DNA of 64,000 nucleotides from Rhizobiaceae bacterium CPCC 101076 (GCA_003347645.1 QDFX01000010.1:85599-149598); one strand, 5' to 3'; positions 25,360 to 34,514 are shown, numbered from the stretch's first letter. Notes: a model not told the origin generated them from the letters alone. Translations and numbers: made by a program.

Positions 25360-26997
25360 ATGAAGCACGTGATCAACGAGCGGGACGCGATCGTTACCGA
25401 GGCCGTGGACGGTGCCGTCCTCGCTTCCGGCGGAATGCTGACGCGTCTCGATGGATATCCGAACATCAAGGTGGCGCTCCGCACCGACTGGGACCGCTCC
25501 AAGGTCGCGATCATCTCGGGCGGCGGCTCCGGCCACGAGCCGGCGCATGTCGGTTTCGTCGGTCAGGGCATGCTGACCGCAGCGGTGTGCGGCGAGATAT
25601 TCGCGTCTCCCAGCGTCGATGCAGTCCTTGCCGCGATCCTCGCCGTCACCGGGCCGTCGGGCTGCCTGCTCATCGTCAAGAACTACACTGGCGACCGCCT
25701 CAATTTCGGGCTTGCCGCGGAGAAGGCGCGCGCTCGCGGCCTGGATGTCGAGATGGTCATCGTCGGAGACGACGTCGCGACCGCGGGCGGAAGCCCCCGC
25801 GGGATCGCCGGGACCGTTCTGGTGCACAAGGCGGCCGGACACGCGGCGGAGCAGGGCGGTTCGCTGGCCGCAGTGCGAGCGGCCGCCGAACACGCCTCGG
25901 TCAATGTCTTCAGCCTAGGCCTGTCCCTGTCGACCTGCGAGATCCCGGGTCAGCATATGGAGGCCCGGCTCGGCAGCGACGAGGTGGAGATGGGGCTCGG
26001 CATTCATGGCGAGCCTGGCGTCGCGAAGGTGCGGCTCGCCAGCGCCGAGGTTCTCGTCGCCCAGATGCTGGAACGGATGGCACCCGCGCTTGCCCGGGTC
26101 TCCGGTCCCATCGCGCTGCTCCTCAACAATCTCGGCGGGCTGCCTGCGATCGAGATGGCGGTGGTGACGCGAGTGCTGCTCGCAGGTCCGCTGGCGGAGC
26201 GGGTCGAGCTTGTCGTCGGCCCGGCGCCGCTGATGACGTCGCTCGACATGAAGGGCTTTTCCGTAACCGTCCTGGTGCTCGACGACGTATTGCGCTCCGC
26301 GCTCCGCGCGCCAACGACCGCGCCGGCCTGGCCGGGTACAAGCATCATGCGACCGCTCAAGGTCGAACCCATGCCTGCCGGCATTGAGGGCGCCGGCTAT
26401 CCAGCCAGCGAGGATCGCGTTGCGCGTGAGGTCCTGACGGCGGTCTGCGACGAACTCATGAGGCAGGAAGCAAGCTTGAACGCCCTCGACGCGCGAGTCG
26501 GAGACGGAGACACCGGCTCCACGTTCGGGGCGGGAGCCCGTCAGCTCCTCGCCGATATGGACCGCCTTCCTCTGGCCGAGCCCGCGAAGCTGTGCCGCGC
26601 CATCGCCGAGCGCCTTTCCAAGACCATGGGTGGATCGAGCGGCGTTCTGTTGTCGATCTTCGCAGCGGCGGCCGGCAAGGAGATGGAACGCGGCGCGTCC
26701 TGGCCCGACGCCTTGCGCACAGGCGTGGACCGCATGCAGCACTATGGGGGCGCGAAGGAGGGCGAACGCACGATGATCGACGCGCTGCTCCCTGCCTTGC
26801 GAGCGCTTCAGGCGGGAGACGACATGGCAGCCGCCTCAGCGGCTGCGGAGGCCGGCGCCAAGGCCACCGAATCGATCGGCAGCACACGCTCAGGTCGGTC
26901 GAGCTACCTCAATGAAGCCGATCTGATCGGGGTCCGGGATCCGGGTGCCGCGGCGGTGGCCGCAGTGTTCGCCCGGCTCGCCGCCGGACCTGGATAG
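25360..26997 (+). CDS. ATP-type dihydroxyacetone/erythrulose kinase (DhaK-DhaL fusion)
   Basis: The 545-residue protein fuses a DhaK domain (residues ~1-325, with SGGGSGHEPAHVGFVGQGML and GLGIHGEPG) to a DhaL domain (from ~350, with DARVGDGDTGSTFGAGARQLL). Fused enzymes use ATP directly and need no PTS relay. Characterised relatives phosphorylate dihydroxyacetone, glyceraldehyde or L-/D-erythrulose. It follows the PEP-type dhaK by 55 bp, so one operon encodes two kinases of different energy source, possibly for different substrates. An ATP-type erythrulose kinase would fit the apionate genes on the other strand. Confidence 0.92.
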   Translation: MKHVINERDAIVTEAVDGAVLASGGMLTRLDGYPNIKVALRTDWDRSKVAIISGGGSGHEPAHVGFVGQGMLTAAVCGEIFASPSVDAVLAAILAVTGPSGCLLIVKNYTGDRLNFGLAAEKARARGLDVEMVIVGDDVATAGGSPRGIAGTVLVHKAAGHAAEQGGSLAAVRAAAEHASVNVFSLGLSLSTCEIPGQHMEARLGSDEVEMGLGIHGEPGVAKVRLASAEVLVAQMLERMAPALARVSGPIALLLNNLGGLPAIEMAVVTRVLLAGPLAERVELVVGPAPLMTSLDMKGFSVTVLVLDDVLRSALRAPTTAPAWPGTSIMRPLKVEPMPAGIEGAGYPASEDRVAREVLTAVCDELMRQEASLNALDARVGDGDTGSTFGAGARQLLADMDRLPLAEPAKLCRAIAERLSKTMGGSSGVLLSIFAAAAGKEMERGASWPDALRTGVDRMQHYGGAKEGERTMIDALLPALRALQAGDDMAAASAAAEAGAKATESIGSTRSGRSSYLNEADLIGVRDPGAAAVAAVFARLAAGPG

Positions 26998-27043
26998 TGT
27001 CGCCGAGCTACTCTCGGCATAGGATCTGCCGAGGCGGATACGA

Positions 27044-27766
27044 TCAGGCTGGATGGGTGTAGAGAGCGCTCGACCTGTCCAGATGCTTGATCATGACAGC
27101 CTCGGCCTGGTCGGGATCGTGCTGCTCGATATATTCGATGATCTGCCGGTGCTCCACCAACGTGAGGTTCTCCTTGCCGCTCCAGAGCAGCATCTCGGTA
27201 TGGTAGCGACGCAGCCATCCGAGCATTGCCTCGCTGACGGCCTCGAAGATCGGATTTCCAGAAATCGCTGCGATCTGGGTGTGAAATCGCATGTCTGCCG
27301 AGATGAAGGCGTGAGGATCACTGACGCCTTTTGTCTGTTGGTCGAGCGTTTCCAGCAGCCGATTGACGTCTTCGCTCGTCGCGTTCGCAGCGGCCTCGCG
27401 CACCATGGCGCGCTCGAAGAAGCGGCGAGCTTGTTTGAGATGCTCGAGGCTGGCCGGCGAGGCTGAAAGCAGCATATTGGCCGTGAGGTCCACCTGCTCG
27501 AAGAGCGATCTGGCACTCAATTGCCGGACGCGCGCACGCTCACCGTGAGAGATCGCAAGCAGGCCGTTATTGGCGAGTGCCTGCATGGCCTCCCTGATCG
27601 CAGGACGGCCCACGCCGAAACGCTCCATCAAGTCGCGTTCCGACGGCATTGCATCTCCCGGCGCGAGCTCGCCCGTGGTGATCATCGCCTTGAGACGATC
27701 AAACACCTCGTGAGAGAGCTTCCGTCGGACAATCGTCTCCGACACGTCTGTTATCCGCGGCTCCAT
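27044..27766 (-). CDS. NanR-like GntR/FCD transcriptional regulator
   Basis: A 240-residue regulator with an N-terminal winged helix (RKLSHEVFDRLKAMITTGELAPGDAMPSERDLMERFGVGRPAIREAM) and a C-terminal FCD ligand domain with metal-site His residues (MRFHTQIAAISGNP and EHRQIIEYI). The N-terminus strongly resembles NanR. The ATG at 27766 is used; an in-frame GTG at 27799 is an alternative. It is the last gene of the apparent D-apionate operon, 43 bp downstream of dctM. It most likely senses a pathway intermediate and acts at the operator candidate at 34515-34535. Confidence 0.88.
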   Translation of the reverse strand: MEPRITDVSETIVRRKLSHEVFDRLKAMITTGELAPGDAMPSERDLMERFGVGRPAIREAMQALANNGLLAISHGERARVRQLSARSLFEQVDLTANMLLSASPASLEHLKQARRFFERAMVREAAANATSEDVNRLLETLDQQTKGVSDPHAFISADMRFHTQIAAISGNPIFEAVSEAMLGWLRRYHTEMLLWSGKENLTLVEHRQIIEYIEQHDPDQAEAVMIKHLDRSSALYTHPA

Positions 27767-27808
27767 CGGTTTCACACTTACCTCGAGCGGTGCACCCACC
27801 GCGTTTGT

Positions 27809-29086
27809 TCAATGCAGCAAACTCGCCGGCCACATCACCAACGCCGGGAACAGCACCATCAACAGCAACGCGACGAACTGCACGAGCATGAATGGCCAAA
27901 CGGCCTTCATGAGATCCTCCATGCTGATCTTCGCTACGCCGGAGACCACGTTAAGCACTGTCCCGACTGGCGGCGTAACTAACCCAATCGAATTATTCAC
28001 GATGAACAGGACGCCGAAATAGACCGGGTCGATGCCTGCGCTCTTGATGATTGGCATCAGGATCGGCGTGAGCACAAGAATTGTCGGGGTCATGTCCATC
28101 GCGGTGCCGACAACGATGACCACAGCCATAATCGCGAGGAGCAGGAGCGTCTGGTTATCCATTAAAGGCTGAAGCAGCGCGACCAGATCGTTGGCGATGT
28201 CCGACACGGTGATCAGCCAGGACGAGACCAAGGCGGCCGCGACCAGGAACATGACGATTGCCGTTGTCTTCCCGGCCGCGACGAACACGCCGAACAGTTC
28301 GTCGACCTTTAGTTCTCGATAGACGCATGTGGCTACGAACAGCGAGTAGACCGCTGCGACGACCGCGGATTCGGTTGGTGTGAAGACACCGAGTTTCAGG
28401 CCGACGATGATGATCACCGGAAGCATCAGCGCCCACACACCGTCTACAAGGGCGCGCACGATCTCGCGGCTACTCTGCTTCGGCGGAGGCACGACGTCTT
28501 CCTTCTTCACTTCCCACCACCATGCGATGGCGAGCGCCAGGCCGATGATCAGTCCCGGTACCAGTCCAGCCAGAAAGAGCTTGGTGATCGAAACCCCGCC
28601 GATGACCCCGAAGATGACGAAGCCGATGCTCGGGGGAATGATCGGTCCGATCACGCTTGACGCGGCGATCAGGCCGGCCGACCGCGCCTTGCTGTGCCCG
28701 GCGCGGGTCATCATCGGCACGAGCAGCGCTGACAACGCGGCCGCATCGGCGACCGCCGACCCGGACAGAGCGGAGATCACGCAGGCGGCGAGGATCGCGA
28801 CGTAACCCAGTCCGCCCTTCACGTGCCCGACCAGAGCGAGCGCCACGTTGACGATCCGTTTCGACAGGCCGCCCGTATTCATGAGCTCGCCGGCGAGCAT
28901 GAAGAACGGCACCGCCATCAGCGGGAAGGAATCGGCGCCGTTGATGATGTTCTGGGCGATGATCTGAGGGTCGAAGATGTCGAGGTAGTGCATCAGCGCC
29001 ACGCCGGCGATGAGCAGCGCGAAGGCGATTGGCATGCCGATCGCCATGGTGCCCAGAAGCGATCCCGCAAAGACGACGATCGTCAT
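27809..29086 (-). CDS. dctM: TRAP transporter large permease DctM (second set)
   Basis: A 425-residue TRAP channel subunit with SFPLMAVPFFMLAGELMN, SGSAVADAAALSALLVPMM, IIPPSIGFVIFG and LVTPPVGTVLNVV. It is a paralogue of the DctM at 390-1667. It overlaps dctQ by 4 bp. Its position downstream of the apionate enzymes suggests that it imports D-apionate or a related sugar acid, an inference from context. Confidence 0.95.
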   Translation of the reverse strand: MTIVVFAGSLLGTMAIGMPIAFALLIAGVALMHYLDIFDPQIIAQNIINGADSFPLMAVPFFMLAGELMNTGGLSKRIVNVALALVGHVKGGLGYVAILAACVISALSGSAVADAAALSALLVPMMTRAGHSKARSAGLIAASSVIGPIIPPSIGFVIFGVIGGVSITKLFLAGLVPGLIIGLALAIAWWWEVKKEDVVPPPKQSSREIVRALVDGVWALMLPVIIIVGLKLGVFTPTESAVVAAVYSLFVATCVYRELKVDELFGVFVAAGKTTAIVMFLVAAALVSSWLITVSDIANDLVALLQPLMDNQTLLLLAIMAVVIVVGTAMDMTPTILVLTPILMPIIKSAGIDPVYFGVLFIVNNSIGLVTPPVGTVLNVVSGVAKISMEDLMKAVWPFMLVQFVALLLMVLFPALVMWPASLLH

Positions 29087-29685
29087 GTCCGCCCCCCGAT
29101 GGCTGGAGCGGCCGGCATTCCGTGGAATCCCTCCGGGTCCGCGAGGTGACGCTTCTGGATCTTGTCGACGTCCTCCTCCTCCGATTCACGGATGGTCACG
29201 AGTTCGGATTCGTCGGCGCGCCCCAGCAGGACGCGGTAAAGACCGACGAGAAGAATGGGAATGGTCGAGACGCCGAAGACCAGGCCAACGGCGTAGAAGC
29301 AAGCGACGGAAAGGCCCGATGCCGGCGCCACGACATCCCAATTGATCAGGCTTTGCTGCCAGCTACCGATGAGCAGGAGCGAAGTGCCGTAAAGCATCAG
29401 CACGTAGCTGCTCGTGAAACAGATCTTTTTGCCAAGGAGCGGCAGACGGCGAACGAGAGAGTCGACGCCGAGATGTCCGTTCTCGCGCATTGCCACGATC
29501 GCGCCGAGGAAGGTCAGCCAGACGAACATCCAGCGCGACACCTCTTCGGAGAGGGTGATGCCGGAATTGAAGCCGTATCTCAGCACCACGTTGCCGAAGA
29601 CGAGGACGACCATCGCGGCCATCAGGAATGCGATCAGGACCTTCAGAATCCAGAAATAGGCGTCGACGATGTACGACACGACCAA
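29083..29685 (-). CDS. dctQ: TRAP transporter small permease DctQ (second set)
   Basis: A 200-residue four-helix small permease with the family motif LSEEVSRWMFVWLTFLGAIVAMRENGHLGVD. Complete, in contrast to the copy at the window start. It follows dctP across a GC-rich hairpin and overlaps dctM by 4 bp. Confidence 0.94.
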   Translation of the reverse strand: MVVSYIVDAYFWILKVLIAFLMAAMVVLVFGNVVLRYGFNSGITLSEEVSRWMFVWLTFLGAIVAMRENGHLGVDSLVRRLPLLGKKICFTSSYVLMLYGTSLLLIGSWQQSLINWDVVAPASGLSVACFYAVGLVFGVSTIPILLVGLYRVLLGRADESELVTIRESEEEDVDKIQKRHLADPEGFHGMPAAPAIGGRT

Positions 29686-29762
29686 TCCTCCTCCTCGCCA
29701 GGCCGTCGTTTGTCGCGGCCCTTTCGGCGATCATGCCACTTTGCCGGTGCGTCCGGTTGTGT

Positions 29763-29793
29763 GGTCCGCGCGACCTGTCCGGCCGCGCGGACC
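29763..29793 (-). terminator. 10-bp intercistronic hairpin between dctP and dctQ
   Basis: GGTCCGCGCG and CGCGCGGACC form a perfect 10-bp stem with an 11-base loop just after the dctP stop. No U-tract on the minus strand. It probably keeps binding-protein message in excess over the permease message. Confidence 0.6.
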
Positions 29794-29800
29794 AAGGTGA

Positions 29801-30811
29801 TCACTGGGTGGCGGCAATCGAGGCTTGAGCCTGTTTCACGAGATCCGCTCCGACGGTCGCGGAATATTTGTCGATCACCGGCTGAAGGGTCGCCTTGATC
29901 TTGGCGACTTCCTCCGGCGAAAGCTCGTTGATCGCCATCCCCTTCGACTTGAGATCCGCGACGATCTTCGCATCCTCCTCGCGGCTGAACTTCCTCTGGA
30001 ACTCCTTCGCCTCATTGCACGAGTCGACGAAGATCTTGCGCTCGTCGTTCGAAAGATCGTCCCAGAGCTTCTTGCTCATGATCATGGCCCACGGCGAATA
30101 GGCATGCTTGGTGACGCTGATGTACTTTTGCACCTCGTTCAGCTTGTTGACCGAGATGATGCCATACGGGTTCTCCTGCGCGTCGATCGCGCCTGATTCG
30201 AGCGCGGTATAGACCTCCGGCCAAGGCATCGGCACGGCGTTCGCGCCGAGCGCTTTGAAGGAGTCGATGTAGACGGGATTCTGCATCGTCCGGATCTTGA
30301 GGCCGGCGACGTCCTCGCCCTTCGTGATCGGTCGCTTGCTGTTGGTAACGTTGCGGAACCCGTTCTCGAAAAAGCAGAGGCCCGCGAGGTTCTTCTCGGA
30401 AAGCTTCGCGAGCAGCGTCTGGCCCACGGGACCATCGACGACCGCATCGGCCTCCTTCGCGTTGGCGAACAGGAACGGGAAATCGAAGATCGCGTATTCC
30501 TTGACCAGACCGGTCAACGGAGCCGTCGACGTGCCGACGATGTCCTGAACGCCGCCTTGCGTCGCGGAGATGGTCTGGGTTTCCGAGCCGAGCTGGGTCG
30601 CGGGATAGACCTTCATCTTGATCTTGCCGTCGCTCTTCTTGCCGACCAGCTCGACGAACTTGTTGGCGCCCTGACCGAGCGGATGGGCCTCGAAGGTGCT
30701 GTAACCGAATTTGAGGGTCCGCTCCTTGACGTCGGCGGCAAGGGTCGAGGTGGACAGCAGAATCGTCGACAGGACGGCGACCGCGGCGCTCGCGGATGTG
30801 AGTTTCAACAT
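29801..30811 (-). CDS. dctP: TRAP transporter solute-binding protein DctP (second set)
   Basis: A 336-residue periplasmic protein with a signal peptide ending near LSTSTLAA, and the hallmark GLKIRTMQNPVYIDSFKALGANAVPMPWPE block with the ligand-binding Arg, followed by LESGAIDAQENP. It lies directly downstream of the apnO-like gene, so a sugar-acid ligand such as D-apionate is likely. Confidence 0.94.
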   Translation of the reverse strand: MLKLTSASAAVAVLSTILLSTSTLAADVKERTLKFGYSTFEAHPLGQGANKFVELVGKKSDGKIKMKVYPATQLGSETQTISATQGGVQDIVGTSTAPLTGLVKEYAIFDFPFLFANAKEADAVVDGPVGQTLLAKLSEKNLAGLCFFENGFRNVTNSKRPITKGEDVAGLKIRTMQNPVYIDSFKALGANAVPMPWPEVYTALESGAIDAQENPYGIISVNKLNEVQKYISVTKHAYSPWAMIMSKKLWDDLSNDERKIFVDSCNEAKEFQRKFSREEDAKIVADLKSKGMAINELSPEEVAKIKATLQPVIDKYSATVGADLVKQAQASIAATQ

Positions 30812-30904
30812 GGCATTTCCTCCAAAATGCGAAGTGGACCGCCGCGACCGTTTTGGTCTTGTCGGCGGTATTGTCGGGGAGGCGATGTTCGCCTCCCGTG
30901 GTCG

Positions 30905-31756
30905 TCACGCCGCCTTCGGCGGATTGCAGATTTCCTCGACCGAGCGCTGAACGGCCGCGGGATCGAAGATCCGTTCGAGCCAGCCTTCCCTGAAGATCTG
31001 CGGCCGCGCCTGATCGATGGCGTAGAGCGCGCCGTCCGAGAACTTGCCTTCAGGAAAGACCTCGAAAGCGATGGCCAACTCGATCGTCAGATGGCCGAGC
31101 AGGAAGTCGGTCGCGGCTTCCCGAGGAACGCCCCGGCGCACAGCTTCGTCCACGGCTTCGCGCAAAGCGAGGCACATGGTTGCCCCGATCGTTTCAGCGA
31201 GCGCAGGCTCCATGATCGCGATTTGCTCCACCGTGCAACGGTGGGCGCGCATCACCGGTTTGTAGATGGTCCGAGCGATCTGTTCGCACATCGCATAGTG
31301 CTCGTCCGGCCCCTGCATGAGCGCGCAGACGATGTGCTGCTTTGCATGCACGCCGCCGAAGAAGTCTTTCTTCGCCGCCTCGGTCACCTCGTCGTTGAAG
31401 ATCGGTGGATGGCAGGGGTGCGTGACGAAATAGGTGACGTCGTCGCGCCTGGGGAGCTCGCCGGCGTGCGGCGCCGCGGCGTCAAGCATGATGATCGCCG
31501 TGCCGGGCCTTACCTTGTTGATGAAGGTATGGGCGATCTTGCCGATCAGCCGATCCGGAACGGCCATGAGAACGGCATCGGTTTCGGCCAGCGCATTGTC
31601 GCCGTCGACGCATTCCGCCCCGGTTGCCGCCTTGAGCCTGGCTCGGCCCTCGTCGGAGGGCTCCACATGCAGCACCTCATAGGGCGAACCCTGAAGGTTG
31701 GTCGCAAGCCGCACCCCCATTTTGCCCCCCGCACCGAGCAAAGCGATCTTCTTCAT
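30905..31756 (-). CDS. apnO: D-apionate oxidoisomerase-like protein (ApnO)
   Basis: A 283-residue NAD-binding protein with an N-terminal Rossmann motif (IALLGAGGKMG) and a C-terminal phosphogluconate-dehydrogenase-like helical domain (GVHAKQHIVCALMQGPDEHYAMCEQIARTIYKP). This architecture and the adjacent kinase and RuBisCO-like genes match D-apionate oxidoisomerase, which oxidises D-apionate and shifts a hydroxymethyl group to give 3-oxo-isoapionate. It overlaps the kinase gene by 4 bp (ATGA). Alternative: another sugar-acid dehydrogenase of this family. Confidence 0.82.
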   Translation of the reverse strand: MKKIALLGAGGKMGVRLATNLQGSPYEVLHVEPSDEGRARLKAATGAECVDGDNALAETDAVLMAVPDRLIGKIAHTFINKVRPGTAIIMLDAAAPHAGELPRRDDVTYFVTHPCHPPIFNDEVTEAAKKDFFGGVHAKQHIVCALMQGPDEHYAMCEQIARTIYKPVMRAHRCTVEQIAIMEPALAETIGATMCLALREAVDEAVRRGVPREAATDFLLGHLTIELAIAFEVFPEGKFSDGALYAIDQARPQIFREGWLERIFDPAAVQRSVEEICNPPKAA

Positions 31757-33147
31757 GTCCTCTCCTCTCCCATTTTTCGAGTTTTCTGTCCGCCGTCCCT
31801 GGCATCGAGGAAAAAATCCGGCGAACCCATCTGCCCGCCCTTGAAGGCGATCTGCAGCCCGTCGTGAGGGCCGTCGGCGTAAGCGCGGCAAAGGGGCGAG
31901 CCGGGCACGAGTGGCGCGAGCGCCGTGACGGCATAGATGCCGAGCGCCATCCCGGCCTGCCCGGACGTGTCGCCGCCGGATATCACCACCCGCTTGAGAT
32001 TCGCCGTCCGGGTCACGCGGTCGAGGATCGTTCCCAAACCGTCGCCTATGCGGACGTTAACGTCGCCGGCGACAGCGCCGCTCGACGCGATCGCCTCACC
32101 CAAAGCGGGCACGGCCGGGTCGTCCGGACCGCTCGCGGTGAAGACCAGCGGATCGTATCCGTTACTCAAGGCGCGTAGCGCCTGCTCGATGCCGCTGTTG
32201 ATTTCCTGGTCCCAGGCCGTTGGGTCGACGGCCCGGGTGGCATCGAGTCGAATTCCCTCAAAGCCGCTACGCAGCGCATGGTTGATCTGCGTGGCCGTGG
32301 TGGGCGAGCATGAGCCGGAGACGACGGCGATCCGCTCGACCCGTGGCGTCTCGCCAGCCGTATCCCGAGCCGACAGGGCGCCGACCGCCTGCCAATATGC
32401 GACGAGCGCGTATTCGAGGCCCTGCGACCCGACGGCGAACAGTCTCTCGTCGCGGTTTTCCCAGATCAGTCGACCGGTCTCGCGAAGAGTTTCGGCATCG
32501 ATCACATCGAACGATACGATCGTTCGGCCGTGGTCTAGTTCGCGCCGGAGCGCGATGTCAGCCTGCTTGCTTTTCAGGGTTACGAGATCGATCAGCCCGA
32601 CAGACATATCGGTCTGACGGCCGAGATGGAGGCGGAGGTCCGCTTCCCGCATCGGGGTCACCGGATGCCTCGACATCACGGGGTGACGGTCGAGGCGATG
32701 CCCGACGCCTTCGATCAATGCGAACAGGTTTCCAAAAGCCTGGTATCGGGCAAGCGCCGGGGCCGCCACGACCAGGGGGTGCCAATCGCCGCCGAGCCGC
32801 GGCACGGCCAGTTCAATCGCCTTGCCGATAGATCCCATTTCGGGAGCCGAATCGAAGGTCGAGCAGACTTTGTAATGGGCGATCGGCGCACCCAGCGACG
32901 CCAATAGGTCAAAAACCGGCGGCAGGTTTTCCGTCATCCAGGACGGCGATCGCGCCCGAGCGACCCCGGCGATGCCGAGCGCCCGGTAATCGGAAAAGCG
33001 CGCGATCTGCTCGGCCGTCGGCAAACCGAGGAACAACACTGTCGGCACGCCGGCGAAGCTCAGAACCTCCATCACCGCCGACGACCCGGTGTAGTCGTCG
33101 CCGTAGAAGCTCAGCAGCCATCCGCCGGGGAGCGCCTGCGCCGTCAT
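31753..33147 (-). CDS. oiaK: 3-oxo-isoapionate kinase-like protein (OiaK; DUF1537 family)
   Basis: A 464-residue kinase of the four-carbon acid sugar kinase family. The N-terminal DDYTGSSAVMEVL motif and the C-terminal nucleotide-binding VVISGGDTSGQAG, FTASGPDD and FKGGQMGSPDFF motifs are typical. In the D-apionate pathway OiaK phosphorylates 3-oxo-isoapionate at C4. The ATG at 33147 sits in an ATGA overlap with the RuBisCO-like gene; a longer upstream reading is a shadow. The family also includes erythronate, threonate and other kinases, so the substrate is inferred from neighbours. Confidence 0.85.
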   Translation of the reverse strand: MTAQALPGGWLLSFYGDDYTGSSAVMEVLSFAGVPTVLFLGLPTAEQIARFSDYRALGIAGVARARSPSWMTENLPPVFDLLASLGAPIAHYKVCSTFDSAPEMGSIGKAIELAVPRLGGDWHPLVVAAPALARYQAFGNLFALIEGVGHRLDRHPVMSRHPVTPMREADLRLHLGRQTDMSVGLIDLVTLKSKQADIALRRELDHGRTIVSFDVIDAETLRETGRLIWENRDERLFAVGSQGLEYALVAYWQAVGALSARDTAGETPRVERIAVVSGSCSPTTATQINHALRSGFEGIRLDATRAVDPTAWDQEINSGIEQALRALSNGYDPLVFTASGPDDPAVPALGEAIASSGAVAGDVNVRIGDGLGTILDRVTRTANLKRVVISGGDTSGQAGMALGIYAVTALAPLVPGSPLCRAYADGPHDGLQIAFKGGQMGSPDFFLDARDGGQKTRKMGEERT

Positions 33148-34403
33148 GTGGCATAGGTCTCCAGCGCTTTGGCGAGTGCCGCGTGATCCTTCGCATAATC
33201 CGCCAGAGGAACCCTGGTGAGAGCCGCATCCCAGGCCTCGCGAAGGCTTGCCACGCCCGCCGCCGGTCCGTCGGGATGGGCCATGATCCCGCCACCGGCG
33301 GCAAAGATCAGGTCGGCCGATCCCAGCGCGGCATAAGTATCGGGAACCTGCTTCGCCGATTGGCCGGACGAGAACACTGGCATCGAAACGCAAGGCTTCC
33401 GCGCGAACATCGGGGTCAGGCATTCGCGGGCGGAAGCGACGACGCTGTCGTCCGGCTCGGCGAATTTGTTCGACAATCCGTTGACGTGCATGTGGTCGGC
33501 GCCGGCGAGGCGCCAGATCTTCTGCCAGGCCACGTAGGACCAGCCGAGCATCGGCGAGCGGGAGAGATAGCCCCAGCCGTTGCGGTGGGCGTGGATCGGC
33601 AGTTCGGTGAAGCGGCCGAGTTCGATCATCCCCACTAGGCCGACCGAGTTCAGGCTCGCCATCACGCAGGTGCCGCCGAGTTCGAGAACGAGATCGTGCC
33701 GGCGGCGCATCTGGTCGAGTTCACCCGTGAGGTTGAACGCGAACATCACCTTCTTGCCTGTCCGCTCAGCGTGGTCGTTGATCACCCGCATCACGGCGCG
33801 AGCGCGATCCTCGAACGGGCAGGCAGGGCCGTCGGATTGCAGCTCGTCATCCTTGATGAAATCGAGCCCCGCTTCGCACAGCAGCTTTGTCAGCGCCGCC
33901 GTTTCCTTGGGGCCGAATCCAACGCTCGGCTTGACGATCGTGCCGATGATCGGACGGTCGGCGACGCCGGCGAGACGCCTCGTGCCGTCGATCCCGAACT
34001 TCGGACCCGCATAGGCATCGGCGAACGCGTCGGGAAGGCGGATGTCGAGCAGGCGCAATCCCGAGAACTGTTTGAGCTCGAACAGATTGCCGGCGACGGT
34101 CGCAACGAGATTGGGAAGCGACGGTCCGATGTTCTCGACGGGCCATGACAGAGTGACTTTGGCCCTCTGGAACGTCGTATCCGAGCCGTTCGCTCCGCCT
34201 GCTCCTGGCAGTGACGGAGACGACGAGGTGCCAAGGATTTCGAGGGTCTCTGTCCGCGCCGCAGACCGTTGCTTTAGCTCTGGAGTCTCTCCGGGGACCG
34301 GGACGAAAGTGCCGCTCGATTGCTCTCCGGCAGCAGCCTCGGCCGCCCATCGCGGATCGTATGCGGTTTCGATCAGATAATCCGCTTCAATCCGAGTAGG
34401 CAT
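33144..34403 (-). CDS. RuBisCO-like protein (3-oxo-isoapionate-4-phosphate decarboxylase or transcarboxylase/hydrolase)
   Basis: A 419-residue RuBisCO large-chain homologue. The GTIVKPSVG block gives Lys158 (the catalytic Lys175 of RuBisCO). DFIKDDE gives Lys184, the carbamylated lysine, with metal ligands Asp186 and Glu187, so the carbamate-metal centre is intact. The RuBisCO lysine of the second KPK position is Ser160, and loop 6 lacks the carboxylase lysine motif, so CO2 fixation is not expected. Placement with OiaK- and ApnO-like genes indicates action on 3-oxo-isoapionate 4-phosphate. Known RLPs there either decarboxylate (OiaX, giving L-erythrulose 1-phosphate) or transcarboxylate/hydrolyse (OiaT, giving 3-phosphoglycerate and glycolate). 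Sequence inspection cannot separate the two. Confidence 0.88.
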   Translation of the reverse strand: MPTRIEADYLIETAYDPRWAAEAAAGEQSSGTFVPVPGETPELKQRSAARTETLEILGTSSSPSLPGAGGANGSDTTFQRAKVTLSWPVENIGPSLPNLVATVAGNLFELKQFSGLRLLDIRLPDAFADAYAGPKFGIDGTRRLAGVADRPIIGTIVKPSVGFGPKETAALTKLLCEAGLDFIKDDELQSDGPACPFEDRARAVMRVINDHAERTGKKVMFAFNLTGELDQMRRRHDLVLELGGTCVMASLNSVGLVGMIELGRFTELPIHAHRNGWGYLSRSPMLGWSYVAWQKIWRLAGADHMHVNGLSNKFAEPDDSVVASARECLTPMFARKPCVSMPVFSSGQSAKQVPDTYAALGSADLIFAAGGGIMAHPDGPAAGVASLREAWDAALTRVPLADYAKDHAALAKALETYAT

Positions 34404-34514
34404 GGGCCCTCCGCGCGCGGCTCGCATCGGCAGCGAGCGCGCTCTGAGACTTCAGTAATGACTGAGAAGGGCAGGCCCCCTCGGCGGCGTTTCCGGCAGC
34501 TCTGGCGGCTGCAT

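Noticed and set aside
33144..34403. A true CO2-fixing RuBisCO
   Set aside because: There are no small-subunit or phosphoribulokinase genes, the N-terminal and loop-6 residues needed for carboxylation are missing, and the neighbours are apionate enzymes.
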